DNA from: Balneolaceae bacterium
GTDB lineage: Bacteria; Bacteroidota; Rhodothermia; Balneolales; Balneolaceae
Length of the DNA stretch: 64,000 nucleotides
Reading direction: 5' to 3'
Assembly: GCA_020832415.1 (NCBI GenBank)
Contig: JAFIES010000048.1
Coordinates: 62,001-126,000 of the forward strand
Positions 34,923-44,070 of this stretch are shown one piece after another. The position numbers and the translations under genes were made by a program. Under the pieces are notes generated by a model. It was not told where the DNA came from. It searched no databases and worked only from the letters and a program-made list of their open reading frames with translations. Positions within the stretch are counted from its first letter, which is position 1. The number at the start of each line of letters is the position of its first letter.

Positions 34923-36221
34923 TCAGAAGTAAAAACCAATGTTGATGTTAAAGCGGATGTTATATTTCGATTCGCCGATACCCAGGTCTTCATGTCCGGG
35001 GCCCACTCCGGTACCAAATGATTCGGTTAACCAGGGTTGATTTATGCCCTGTGCAATATCAAAATAGGTGAACACCGGCCCGGCAGATACCAATATGCCT
35101 GTGATATTCTGAATGGTTGATTCAAAATTGTTATCCAGTGTAAGCTCTGAACCATCAGCCAGCAAGGTAGTGCCTTGCCCCACACTGTTCTGCATGTAGC
35201 TGAAATCGTTGTAGAAAAGCAGATTTGTGATGGGCCCCCAGTCAACATCATAGGAATACGCAAGCCCAAGTGTGGCTATCCATGCCTCCGTTGAAACCTG
35301 ATAAGGTATGGCGTAAGCACCCATAAATACAGTACTGAGCTCTTGTCCGTCATCATCAAAAGCATTCATTCCGTAATAGAGAAATTGCGGCTTGATGTTA
35401 AAATTACCTGAATTAAAATCAGCATGAACTGCAAAAGCGTAGCGGCTGTCAAATTGATCCAGCGCTGTATTGTAGAGCTGCCCATACTGCAGTGATGCAC
35501 CGAACTCACCCGTATCAAACTGATACGCTCCGCGGATGTTGAACTGATTTCGCTCTGTTAGAGATGCATTCCCTTCCGGAATTACATCATACGAGTAACG
35601 ACCGGGTCCGCCTGTGCCAAAAGCTTCGGGCGGACCCTCCGGTTCAGGCTGAAAAAAGTAGGCGAAATCCCATCGGAAATTGTCTGTGTAATGGGTGAGT
35701 TTCAGGCCCATATCGTGGTCATCTTCCAGGCCAACATAGTACGGAAGGCTGAACCACCAATTATTTGAGTTGTACTGGATGTTACCAAACGGAACCTGCG
35801 TAACCCCCAATTGCAGTTCAGTTCGCTCGCTGAAGTGATAATCGAGCCAGCCCTGTTTAATGAAATGGGTGCCAAAAGTGGGATAGAACCGATATTCAAA
35901 ATTTAACCCGATACCTCCCGGATTATCGTACAGCACGTTGATTCTCCATGTATCCATTGTAAATGCCGAGCTGTTTGCATCGATATCGCTCTCGTAACTT
36001 TCGAGGATAATGTTATAACGAAGGGCACCGCCAACATGTAGCGATGGTTCATCATCAGACTCTTGCGCAAGCAGGTAATAAGGCAGAAGAGAAATAAAAA
36101 TTGAAGAGAAAAAAATGATTAAAAGGTGAAAAGTATCTTTTTTATTAATCACATTAAGATAGTTAGTTAGCTTTTCAATTGAACTGAAAACACAAGGCGT
36201 ATTTCGGGTTATTCCCGACAT
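34923..36221 (-). CDS. outer-membrane beta-barrel protein upstream of the BCCT transporter
   Basis: This 432-residue protein has a signal-like stretch (about 29-52, FHLLIIFFSSIFISLLPYYL). A GTG at 36152 would give a conventional N-terminus for it. The remainder alternates aromatic-rich strands (GLNFEYRFYPTFGTHFIKQG, NIRGAYQFDTGEFGASLQYG) and ends NINIGFYF with a terminal aromatic, typical of outer-membrane barrels. It resembles porins and may let osmolyte molecules reach the BCCT carrier. The family is assigned by texture, not by a named signature. Confidence 0.75.
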   Translation of the reverse strand: MSGITRNTPCVFSSIEKLTNYLNVINKKDTFHLLIIFFSSIFISLLPYYLLAQESDDEPSLHVGGALRYNIILESYESDIDANSSAFTMDTWRINVLYDNPGGIGLNFEYRFYPTFGTHFIKQGWLDYHFSERTELQLGVTQVPFGNIQYNSNNWWFSLPYYVGLEDDHDMGLKLTHYTDNFRWDFAYFFQPEPEGPPEAFGTGGPGRYSYDVIPEGNASLTERNQFNIRGAYQFDTGEFGASLQYGQLYNTALDQFDSRYAFAVHADFNSGNFNIKPQFLYYGMNAFDDDGQELSTVFMGAYAIPYQVSTEAWIATLGLAYSYDVDWGPITNLLFYNDFSYMQNSVGQGTTLLADGSELTLDNNFESTIQNITGILVSAGPVFTYFDIAQGINQPWLTESFGTGVGPGHEDLGIGESKYNIRFNINIGFYF

Positions 36222-36536
36222 AAAAAATGAACGTAACTATATATTTTTTGCCTAAAGTATTTCAGAAAATATCCCAATAAGAATGAGCAATAGCAAAAAG
36301 AATTATCTTCTGAAATCAACACAACTCATTTATCTATAATTATTTAAGAAATATGCCCTGTCTGTAACAACAACTAAGGGTGTACAATTTTTAAATAAAA
36401 TTAGAAAATTATGTATATGATTTTACGCTACCATAAAGTGCTCATTATATAGGATTGGAAGCTCATTTCACTCAAAAATTCAGTTGTAAATAGCGGGAAT
36501 TATTCATCTGATATTAGAATTAGAATCATTAAAAAG
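36222..36536. other. AT-rich divergent promoter region, no gene seen
   Basis: This gap separates the divergent outer-membrane protein and cryptochrome genes and should hold both promoters. It is strongly AT-rich. I find no clean TAnnTTTG element, no hairpin with a T-run and no open frame. Confidence 0.4.
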
Positions 36537-37952
36537 ATGAATCTTGTCTGGTTTAGAAACGATCTGAGAACAAAGGATAATCCGGTTCTCAACAATGCAA
36601 TTAACTCGGGTAATACGGTATGTATTTACTGTTTTGACCCCCGTCATTTTGAGTCAATTCCCTGCGGTTTTCCTAGAACAGATACTCACAGAGCCCGCTT
36701 TTTGATTGAGAGTGTGGAAAATCTTAGGAAAAATCTTGATGGAAGCTTAATTGTCCGGATTGGGAAGCCCGAGGATATAATTCCTGAATTAATCGAAAAG
36801 CATGGATTTACATCTTTATGGTATCAGAAGGAGCATACATCAGAAGAGATACATGCAGAGGAGCAGCTTAAAAATAAGATCAGCCGGCCAATCCATCGGT
36901 TTACGGATCAGCTGCTCTATCACCCGGATGACCTGCCATTTTCATTTGATGAAATACCGGATGTATTTACTCAGTTTCGAAAAAAACTCGAAAAATTCGC
37001 AGAGGTAAGAGAACCGGTTGAGAAGCCGGTACAATTACCGGTAGAAATTATTGGTTTAGAACCCGGAGAGATACCATCTATACAGGATTTAGGATTAAAA
37101 GAACAGCAAACTGACCATCGGTCTGTGATTGCGTTCAAAGGTGGTGAAGATGAGGCATGGAAGAGATTAGAGCACTATCTTTTCGAATCAGATTCGCTTA
37201 GGGACTATAAGTATACCCGAAACGGCCTTCTTGGTGCAAATTACTCATCAAAATTTTCACCGTGGCTGGCACACGGCTGCATTTCGGCGAGATCGATCAA
37301 TAAACAGGTAGAATTGTATGAGAAAAAGGTTCACAAAAACGACTCTACCTACTGGATGAAATTTGAACTGATCTGGCGTGACTATTTCAGGTACTCTGCA
37401 ATGAAGTATGGCAACAAAATTTTTCAGCTTGGTGGTATTCAGCAAAAAGAGCTTAAGAAGTCAACCGATCCTGAAATTTTTCAAAAATGGGCTGAAGGCA
37501 GTACCGGAATCCCGTTTATCGATGCCAATATGCATGAGCTTAATCAAACCGGATTTATGAGCAATCGCGGGCGCCAGAATGTTGCAAGTTTTCTGGCTCA
37601 AAACCTCAATTTCGACTGGCGATGGGGCGCGGCATATTTCGAATCAAAACTGATTGATTACGATGTGTGCAGCAACTGGGGAAACTGGGCTTATAATGCC
37701 ACGGTGGGACACGATCCGCGAAACCGATATTTCAATATTTTGAATCAGGCCGATCGGTACGACAAAAAAGGGGAATATGTAAGGCATTGGCTGCCTGAGC
37801 TTAAAAATGTACCCGCTGAATTTATCCATGAACCGCACCGGATAGGGCCGGATCAGCAGAAACTATTTGAAGTAATCATCGGCCGCGACTATCCCGAACC
37901 GATGATAGATCTTGAAGAGAGTTATGAGGAGATAAAAAATCAGCAGGATTGA
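36537..37952 (+). CDS. DASH-type cryptochrome/photolyase
   Basis: This 471-residue flavoprotein opens LVWFRNDLRTKDNPVLNNAI and has the DASH-like FDPRHFESIPCGFPRTDTHR segment and the LLYHPDDLPFSFDEIPDVFT motif. FAD-binding marks follow: GLLGANYSSKFSPWLAHG, YWMKFELIWRDYFR, and NRGRQNVASFLAQ with NWGNWAY. DASH enzymes repair CPD lesions, chiefly in single-stranded DNA, and may also sense light. The gene stands alone; a DUF2256 gene, often found with this family, lies about 8 kb downstream. Confidence 0.93.
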   Translation: MNLVWFRNDLRTKDNPVLNNAINSGNTVCIYCFDPRHFESIPCGFPRTDTHRARFLIESVENLRKNLDGSLIVRIGKPEDIIPELIEKHGFTSLWYQKEHTSEEIHAEEQLKNKISRPIHRFTDQLLYHPDDLPFSFDEIPDVFTQFRKKLEKFAEVREPVEKPVQLPVEIIGLEPGEIPSIQDLGLKEQQTDHRSVIAFKGGEDEAWKRLEHYLFESDSLRDYKYTRNGLLGANYSSKFSPWLAHGCISARSINKQVELYEKKVHKNDSTYWMKFELIWRDYFRYSAMKYGNKIFQLGGIQQKELKKSTDPEIFQKWAEGSTGIPFIDANMHELNQTGFMSNRGRQNVASFLAQNLNFDWRWGAAYFESKLIDYDVCSNWGNWAYNATVGHDPRNRYFNILNQADRYDKKGEYVRHWLPELKNVPAEFIHEPHRIGPDQQKLFEVIIGRDYPEPMIDLEESYEEIKNQQD

Positions 37953-38044
37953 CGGGTTCAGTCATATGGTTCATTTTTATATGGAACCCATCTTATACAG
38001 GCTGAATTTAACATAATTATAAAATCGTACCTCTGATATGGCCT

Positions 38045-38066
38045 GGCGCAAGCATCCGCTTGTGCC
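38045..38066. repeat. REP-like hairpin between convergent genes
   Basis: GGCGCAAGC and GCTTGTGCC form a 9-bp stem with one mismatch and a 4-bp loop. No second copy is seen in the window, so membership of a repeat family is only suspected. Confidence 0.35.
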
Positions 38067-38138
38067 CCGTGCCACTGGCTATCAACACCTTTTTAGTAAA
38101 ATCTGTAATGATGGTAATGGTGATACAGGGCGTTTCAT

Positions 38139-38927
38139 TTACAATGCAGAAGTTAATCTGGCGATGATCTCAGCATTGGTTCCATTGAGCAACAGGACAC
38201 GACTCTCTTCGATGGTATAACTTTCAACCTTTTCGAGCAAGCGAAGGAATTTGGTTTCAGTGTCAAGTTCATCACAAGCCATTTTTGTAGATGCAATGGG
38301 GCTAAATGAAATCCGGTTATCTTCCTCAGCTGTAAATGTGCCAAAAAAATTGTTACAGCTGCCATTACCGGTCACCCGATTTTCTCCTGAATGAAAAACA
38401 ATGTGCGGCTCTCTATAGTTTTCAACATGGATCTCTTCACCTTCTAACTCGATCAGTTTCCAGTAGATGTTCAGCAAATCATTGTCACTTTTATGCAGTA
38501 TGTAATGGTCCGCTAAATCACCGGTGATTCTGTTCCCATCCATATCAAGCTGAAACAACCTGTTTTCCCCCACATGATAGAAGGCAGGCTGTTCATCCCC
38601 ATCCAGACCGGACAAGCGGATGGTATTGCCATCTTCAAGCCAGCTGTAGGTATCCTCAATGGTGAAAACTTCGGAAGATCTGCCGGTGTAAACGGTTCGT
38701 TTCACAAAGTTCATCTCACTATCCAGAGTAATTTCAGTTTGAATTCCGGCACAATCTGCACAGGGAAGAATGCCCCGGTAGGTGCCGTCTACATCAAGAG
38801 CCAGCTGTGATGTGTGCATGTCGGGCGGAGTATCGGAAGAGGGTGATTCTGCCGGCTGCTCACCGGAAGTGCAGCCCAAAACTATACATATGAATAAGGT
38901 AGTAAGTGAAAAGATGGTGGTTTTCAT
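38139..38927 (-). CDS. lipoprotein with NlpE-like and META domains
   Basis: This 262-residue protein has a lipoprotein signal (IFICIVLGC type, Cys about 19). An NlpE-like domain follows, with the CxxC motif GILPCADCAGIQTEITL. A META domain begins near residue 155 (IYWKLIELEGEEI, then VTGNGSCNNFFGTFTAEED and ASTKMACDE). NlpE senses copper or surface contact in enterobacteria, while META domains occur in HslJ-type heat-shock lipoproteins. The fusion points to an envelope-stress function. It is monocistronic. Confidence 0.9.
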   Translation of the reverse strand: MKTTIFSLTTLFICIVLGCTSGEQPAESPSSDTPPDMHTSQLALDVDGTYRGILPCADCAGIQTEITLDSEMNFVKRTVYTGRSSEVFTIEDTYSWLEDGNTIRLSGLDGDEQPAFYHVGENRLFQLDMDGNRITGDLADHYILHKSDNDLLNIYWKLIELEGEEIHVENYREPHIVFHSGENRVTGNGSCNNFFGTFTAEEDNRISFSPIASTKMACDELDTETKFLRLLEKVESYTIEESRVLLLNGTNAEIIARLTSAL

Positions 38928-39021
38928 TGATTGCCCTCAAGGTTTTTTAAGTCCGTTTATTCATTAAAAGAAATAATAAGATATTCGCAAATAAGAACAC
39001 AGTTTCTTGAAAATGTTCCCA

Positions 39022-39048
39022 TAAAAAAACCCGGCAAGAACCGGGCTT
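39022..39048 (-). terminator. rho-independent terminator of pruA
   Basis: On the minus strand GCCCGG and CCGGG form a short GC stem with a TTCTTG-type loop, followed by seven T residues. It is placed about 30 bp after the pruA stop. Confidence 0.75.
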
Positions 39049-39077
39049 TTAATTGTTTTGCTATGATTGATACCTGA

Positions 39078-40709
39078 TCACTCCTCATCCATATACGGAT
39101 ATCTCCACTCAGTAGGGGCAACGGTAACCTCTTTGATTGCCCGTGCAGAGAGCCAGCGCAGCATGTTCATCACGCTTCCGGCTTTATCGTTGGTGCCCGA
39201 TTTTCGGGATCCGCCAAACGGCTGCTGGTTCACGATAGCACCGGTCGGTTTTTCGTTGATGTAAAAGTTGCCGGCACTCTGCCTGAAGCGATCGGCCATC
39301 ATCTTCACAACAAAGCGATCTCTCGCAAAAATTGCACCGGTAAGGGCATAGGGTGAGGTCTCATCACAAAGATCCATTGTTTTTTCGAAATCGCCATCTT
39401 TATAGACATAAATTGTGATGACCGGACCGAAAATCTCCTCCTGCATCGTCTTGAACTTCGGGTTGGAGGTGAGGATCACAGTAGGTTCAATGAAAAATCC
39501 TTTGGAATCATCATATCCGCCACCTGCTATGATTTCGGCATCATCGGCCTCTTTCGCATAGTCGATGTAACCTGAAATCTTGTCGAATGCTTTCCGGCTG
39601 ATGACAGCACCCATAAAGTTCGAAAAATCTTCAACATCACCCACTTTAATCTGAGCCACTTCTGCGAGGAATTTTTCCCCGAACTCTCCCCAGATCGATT
39701 CCGGAACATACATACGGGATGCGGCTGAACATTTTTGCCCCTGGTATTCAAATGCCGCTCTCAGTGCAGCCACCACAAGCTGATCAACATTGGCGCTGTT
39801 GTGAGCAAAGATAAAATCCTTGCCGCCCGTTTCTCCCACAATGCGCGGGTAGGTTTTGTAGTTGCCGATGTTATTGCCGATGGTTTTCCAAAGATGGTTG
39901 AATGTGCCTTCCGAGCCGGTAAAATGGAGTCCGGCAAGATTGGGATTTGCAAGTACGGGATCGCCCACATCGGGCCCATCGCCCGGCAGGAAGTTGATCA
40001 CGCCGTCCGGCAATCCTGCTTCTTTTAGTATCTGCATGAAAAACCAGTTTGAAAAAACCGACTCTGTTGATGGCTTCCAAAGCGCCACATTCCCGCACAT
40101 AGCCGGGGCCGATGGCAGGTTACCCGCAATCGCTGTAAAGTTGAACGGGCTCACGGCAAAAATAAATCCTTCAAGGGCGCGGTACTCCACACGGTTCCAG
40201 GTGCTATCGGGCGAAAACGGCTGCTCTTCCATGATTTTTGCAAGATACCAGGCACCAAATCTCAAAAAGTCAGCCAGCTCACCGGCAGCTTCAATCTCGG
40301 CCTGATAAGGTGTTTTCGACTGGCCCAGCATGGTGGATGCATTCATGGTATCGCGCCACGGACCGGTTACCAGGTCAGCGGCTTTCAGAAATACAGCTAC
40401 GCGCTCTTCCCATGGCAATTCTGCCCACTCTTTCTGTGCTTCAAGGGCTGCATCAACAGCCATTTTTACCTCTTTTTCACCGCAGAGATGAACCGTGGCC
40501 AGTTTATGGTCGTGATTGTGCGGCATGATTACATCAGCTGTTCGGCCGGTTTTTACCTCTTTTCCATTGATGATGGCCGGAATTTCGATCACTTCAGACC
40601 GAAGCTCTTTCAGGCGTTTTTTGAGCGACTCTCGCTGCGGTGTTCCCGGGGCAAATGAAAAATAGGGTTCGTTTTTCGGTTCCTGGACATTGAAATAGGC
40701 GTTTGGCAT
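39078..40709 (-). CDS. pruA: 1-pyrroline-5-carboxylate (glutamate-semialdehyde) dehydrogenase
   Basis: This 543-residue aldehyde dehydrogenase oxidises glutamate semialdehyde to glutamate, the second step of proline breakdown. It matches the free-standing RocA/PruA form: WNRVEYRALEGFIFAVSPFN, FLPGDGPDVGDPVL, LHFTGSEGTFNHLW, the catalytic Glu in RIVGETGGKDFIF and the catalytic Cys in FEYQGQKCSAASR. A strong ribosome-binding site (GAGGAG) and a TATCTTTG promoter box precede it. No PutA-like partner is visible nearby. Confidence 0.95.
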   Translation of the reverse strand: MPNAYFNVQEPKNEPYFSFAPGTPQRESLKKRLKELRSEVIEIPAIINGKEVKTGRTADVIMPHNHDHKLATVHLCGEKEVKMAVDAALEAQKEWAELPWEERVAVFLKAADLVTGPWRDTMNASTMLGQSKTPYQAEIEAAGELADFLRFGAWYLAKIMEEQPFSPDSTWNRVEYRALEGFIFAVSPFNFTAIAGNLPSAPAMCGNVALWKPSTESVFSNWFFMQILKEAGLPDGVINFLPGDGPDVGDPVLANPNLAGLHFTGSEGTFNHLWKTIGNNIGNYKTYPRIVGETGGKDFIFAHNSANVDQLVVAALRAAFEYQGQKCSAASRMYVPESIWGEFGEKFLAEVAQIKVGDVEDFSNFMGAVISRKAFDKISGYIDYAKEADDAEIIAGGGYDDSKGFFIEPTVILTSNPKFKTMQEEIFGPVITIYVYKDGDFEKTMDLCDETSPYALTGAIFARDRFVVKMMADRFRQSAGNFYINEKPTGAIVNQQPFGGSRKSGTNDKAGSVMNMLRWLSARAIKEVTVAPTEWRYPYMDEE

Positions 40710-40753
40710 TGCTTCTCCTCAGTTCGTTCTTTTCTTAGTAATTTTCTTTGGCA

Positions 40754-40761
40754 CAAAGATA
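40754..40761 (-). promoter_or_regulatory. -7 type promoter element of pruA
   Basis: On the minus strand TATCTTTG matches TAnnTTTG, 44 bp before the pruA start. A matching -33 is not obvious. Confidence 0.45.
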
Positions 40762-40902
40762 ACGGTTTTGATTCGAAATTGAATGGTCAATCGAACCCAT
40801 CACAGTGCTGAACAGAAAACCACTGATCGTTGCTCAGGGTTTGGTTCCGTTTTTCGGGGTTCGTATCATTCCGCATCAACACACTCAAAACAACAGATAC
40901 TC

Positions 40903-42648
40903 ATGGTCAAGTTACTGCTCATTTTCGCGTTACTATCATCAACCGTTCAAACAGCCGATGAACGCCTGCAACTGCTGTTTGATGATCACTGGGAATATTC
41001 ACTGCAGACAAATCCGCTTTTTGCTACCGGCCAGGGCGACCATCGTTTTAACGACCGCCTGCCCGAAACAAGTCTCGAGGCACTTGACGTACGCCATCAT
41101 GATACGCTCCGTTTTTTGAGCCTGATGGATAATATTGCGAGAGAAGAGTTAAGCGAAGAGAACCGCATTCATTACGATATTTTTAAGATTCAGCTCGAAA
41201 ACTCTCTTCGGGCGTATGAGAATAACGATCATCTGCTGCCGCTGAACGGATGGTGGGATTACCATGCCACCTTTGCCGACCTGGGCAATCGCGTACCGCT
41301 GAATAACCACAGGGATTATGAGAATTACCTGGCCCGCCTGGAGGCTTTTCCGGAGTATAACAGTGGTTATCTGGAGAGAATGCAAAAAGGTATAGAGCTT
41401 GGATTTGTTAGGCCAAAAGCTGTTTTTGATGACTACCTTGCATCCGTAGCGGCACACGTGGTTGATGATGCATCGGATAGCCGTCTGTTTGAACCGTTTA
41501 AGAATTTCCCCGCTTCGATTGATGATGAGCAAAGAGAGAAATTACGGGAACGGGCTCAATCCGTAATTGGCAGCATTGTGATTCCGGAGTTTGAGAAACT
41601 GCACAATTTCCTGCGCGATGAGTACATTCCCGCCGCCACAGAAACCATCGGCATAACAGAGGTTCCGGGCGGTGATAAGTACTACCAATATCTGGTTGAA
41701 ATGTACACCACGATGGAGATCACTCCGGAGGAAATCCATCAGACCGGCCTTGATGAAGTGGCCCGCATCCTTGCTGAAATGATGGAAATTGTGGAGGAGT
41801 CCGGCTTTGGTGAAGACTTTGACAGTTTTGTGGAGTTTCTTCGAACCGATCCCCAATTCTATGCCGAAACGCCCGAAGAGCTGATGAAAGAGACCGCCTA
41901 TGTGCTGAAAATGATGGATGGCAAGCTGCCGCAGCTCTTTAAAACCCTGCCGAGGCTGCCGTATGGCATTATGGAGATTCCCGATTACCTGGCTCCGCGA
42001 ACAGCCACGGCCTACTACAGCCGGGGTTCGGCCGATGGAACCCGCGCCGGCTTCTACGCCGTAAACACCTACGATCTGCCCAGCCGTCCGCTTTACGAAG
42101 TGGTGGCTCTTTAACTGCACGAAGACGTACCCGGCCACCATCTGCAGATTGCCCTGCAGCAGGAATTGGAAGATTTGCCCATGTTCAGAACGGTTGCCGG
42201 ATTTACAGCATATACAGAAGGGTGGGCACTTTACTCCGAAATGCTTGGAGTGGAAGTTGGCATGTACGACGACCCGCTGGTAAATGCTCAGAGCAACTTT
42301 GGCCGGCTGAGTTATGAGATGTGGCGTGCCCTGCGCCTGGTTGTGGATACCGGCATGCACGCCAAAGGGTGGAGCCGCGACGAGGCGATCGACTATATGG
42401 CGGCAAACTCCGCGCTTTCACTGCACAACATCCGCTCGGAAGTAAACCGCTACATCTTCTGGCCCGGACAGGCACTGGCCTACAAAATGGGTGAGATCAA
42501 AATCCGCGAACTTCGTTCAAAAGCTGAAGAAGCACTCGGTGAAGATTTTGACCTGCGCGAATTCCACGATGTGGTACTGCTGAGCGGAGCCGTTCCGCTG
42601 AGTGTTCTGGAAGCGAATGTTGTACATTGGATGAATAATCAAAAATAG
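40903..42648 (+). pseudogene. DUF885 metallopeptidase-like gene interrupted by an in-frame TAA
   Basis: The start is placed at the ATG that begins a signal peptide (VKLLLIFALLSSTVQT). The first 403 codons encode a DUF885 protein up to YEVVAL, then TAA at 42112-42114. The same frame continues [20 protein letters not shown], the zinc-binding core of the family, to a normal end. DUF885 proteins have HExxPGHH here, so the stop removes the active site and the last third. The two halves together are 581 residues, a normal length. It could be a recent nonsense mutation, a readthrough event or a sequencing error. Confidence 0.85.
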
Positions 42649-42659
42649 CAGGCAGTGAG

Positions 42660-42878
42660 ATGTCAAAAAAAGATGCGAAGGAGTTTCGGGTAGAAGGAAA
42701 GAAAATTATCTGCCCGGTCTGCAGCCACGACTAATTTTGGACGCGCAGAACACTGATGAACACCCGAGGCGCCAGCTTTTTCAGTTTCGACTGGCTGAAT
42801 CGTGATGCCCTCAACAAAATTTGTGACAAATGCGGGTATGTGTTTTGGTTCTACCGGCAGCACCTTGATGAGAAGTAA
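42660..42878 (+). pseudogene. small zinc-ribbon protein gene interrupted by an in-frame TAA
   Basis: The ATG frame encodes MSKKDAKEFRVEGKKIICPV with CPVC and then stops at TAA (42732-42734) after CSHD. The same frame continues FWTRRTLMNTRGASFFSFDW and ends with CDKCGYVFWFYRQ before TAA at 42876. Both CxxC pairs are needed for a zinc ribbon, so the stop separates the two halves. A CAA to TAA change would explain it, giving HDQFWTR, a common form in this family. It begins 9 bp after the end of the DUF885 pseudogene. Confidence 0.75.
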
Positions 42879-42911
42879 AATTATTGAACAAACAATTTAA
42901 AAAATGAGAAT

Positions 42912-43823
42912 ATGAAGAGAGAGATAAAACGAGTACTGCTGTTTACATCTGTTACGGTTTCGGTACTGCTGCTCATCGTAATAACCAATCAACTAATCCA
43001 GTTTTCGAATTTACTTGGCGGTATACATCCTCTGCTTGGGCAAGCCTCCCTAATACTCTTTCTGATAATGATTCTGGCGGCTGTGCTTGCACCTGTCTGG
43101 CTTTATATTAAACTGCCGGGCCGGTTAATTCCACCCGATTCGGATGAGGGGCCTGAGTTTAATAGATATATCGAAAAGCAATCAAAACGGTTGAACAGAA
43201 ATCCAATCGTAAAAATGGATAAGGTGAGTGGCCTGGATGATGTAAGAGAAGCGATAAATCAGCTCAATAAAGAGTCCGACAAATCGATCAAACGGACAGC
43301 GAATCGGGCATTTATCACCACTGCGATTTCTCAGAACGGCGCGCTGGACGCACTTTTTATTTTGGGACTTCAATTCCGCCTGATCTGGGAAATTGCCCAT
43401 ATCTATGCTCAACGCCCAACAATCAAAGATCTGGGATATCTCTATACCAATGTGATGGTAACTGCATTTATCGCCAGCAGTATCGACGAGGCGGAGTATT
43501 ATGAAATTGTGGAGGGATCCATGTCACAGGGTATCGGCTCGTTTGCATCGCTTGTTCCCGGCACTTCCATGGTGATTAACTCTGTAATAACCGGCAGCTC
43601 CAATGCATTTCTTACGTTGAGAGTGGGTAAAGTTGCACAGCAGTATTGCGGAACGCTAGTGAAGAAACGGCGGCAGTCCATCCGGAACTCAGCCACCGCT
43701 GAAGCTGCCAAAATGCTTGCCGGAATTGTATATGACGGAACCAAGATTGTGGTAAGCCATATTGGTAAAGCTCCGCTCCGGCTCGCTTCCAGGCCATTCC
43801 GAAGAGGGAAGAAAGAGGAGTGA
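42912..43823 (+). CDS. DUF697-type membrane protein
   Basis: This 303-residue protein has two N-terminal membrane helices (about 7-30 and 42-68) and a cytoplasmic part. The DUF697-like segment contains TTAISQNGALDALFILGLQF, then LGYLYTNVMVTAFIASSI and GIGSFASLVPGTSMVINSVI, which may be further membrane-associated helices. DUF697 proteins have unclear roles, some with GTPase partners. It follows the zinc-ribbon pseudogene by 33 bp and could share its transcript. Confidence 0.8.
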   Translation: MKREIKRVLLFTSVTVSVLLLIVITNQLIQFSNLLGGIHPLLGQASLILFLIMILAAVLAPVWLYIKLPGRLIPPDSDEGPEFNRYIEKQSKRLNRNPIVKMDKVSGLDDVREAINQLNKESDKSIKRTANRAFITTAISQNGALDALFILGLQFRLIWEIAHIYAQRPTIKDLGYLYTNVMVTAFIASSIDEAEYYEIVEGSMSQGIGSFASLVPGTSMVINSVITGSSNAFLTLRVGKVAQQYCGTLVKKRRQSIRNSATAEAAKMLAGIVYDGTKIVVSHIGKAPLRLASRPFRRGKKEE

Positions 43824-43844
43824 GAAAAAGCCTGATTCGTAGTG

Positions 43845-43917
43845 TGACCCCGCCGGGACTTGAACCCAGATCTAAAGCTTAGGAGGCTATTGTTCTATCC
43901 GGTTGAACTACAGGGTC
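43845..43917 (-). tRNA. tRNA-Arg (anticodon CCT)
   Basis: The minus strand folds as a cloverleaf: acceptor GACCCTG/CGGGGTC, D stem GTTC/GAAC, anticodon loop CTCCTAA with CCT, and T arm CTGGG-TTCAAGT-CCCGG. The anticodon stem has one T-T mismatch. CCA is not encoded. Confidence 0.93.
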
Positions 43918-44070
43918 TTTTTCGCGGATCTGCAGAGAGTAAAAATATAACTCATTGCAGTCATCAATAACTATGGTAAGTGCTTATTCCCAAAAAAGAA
44001 ACCGCTGTTTGTTTTTGGATTATTATATCAATTATTCAATATTAGAATAGAACGAAATACATACATCAAT

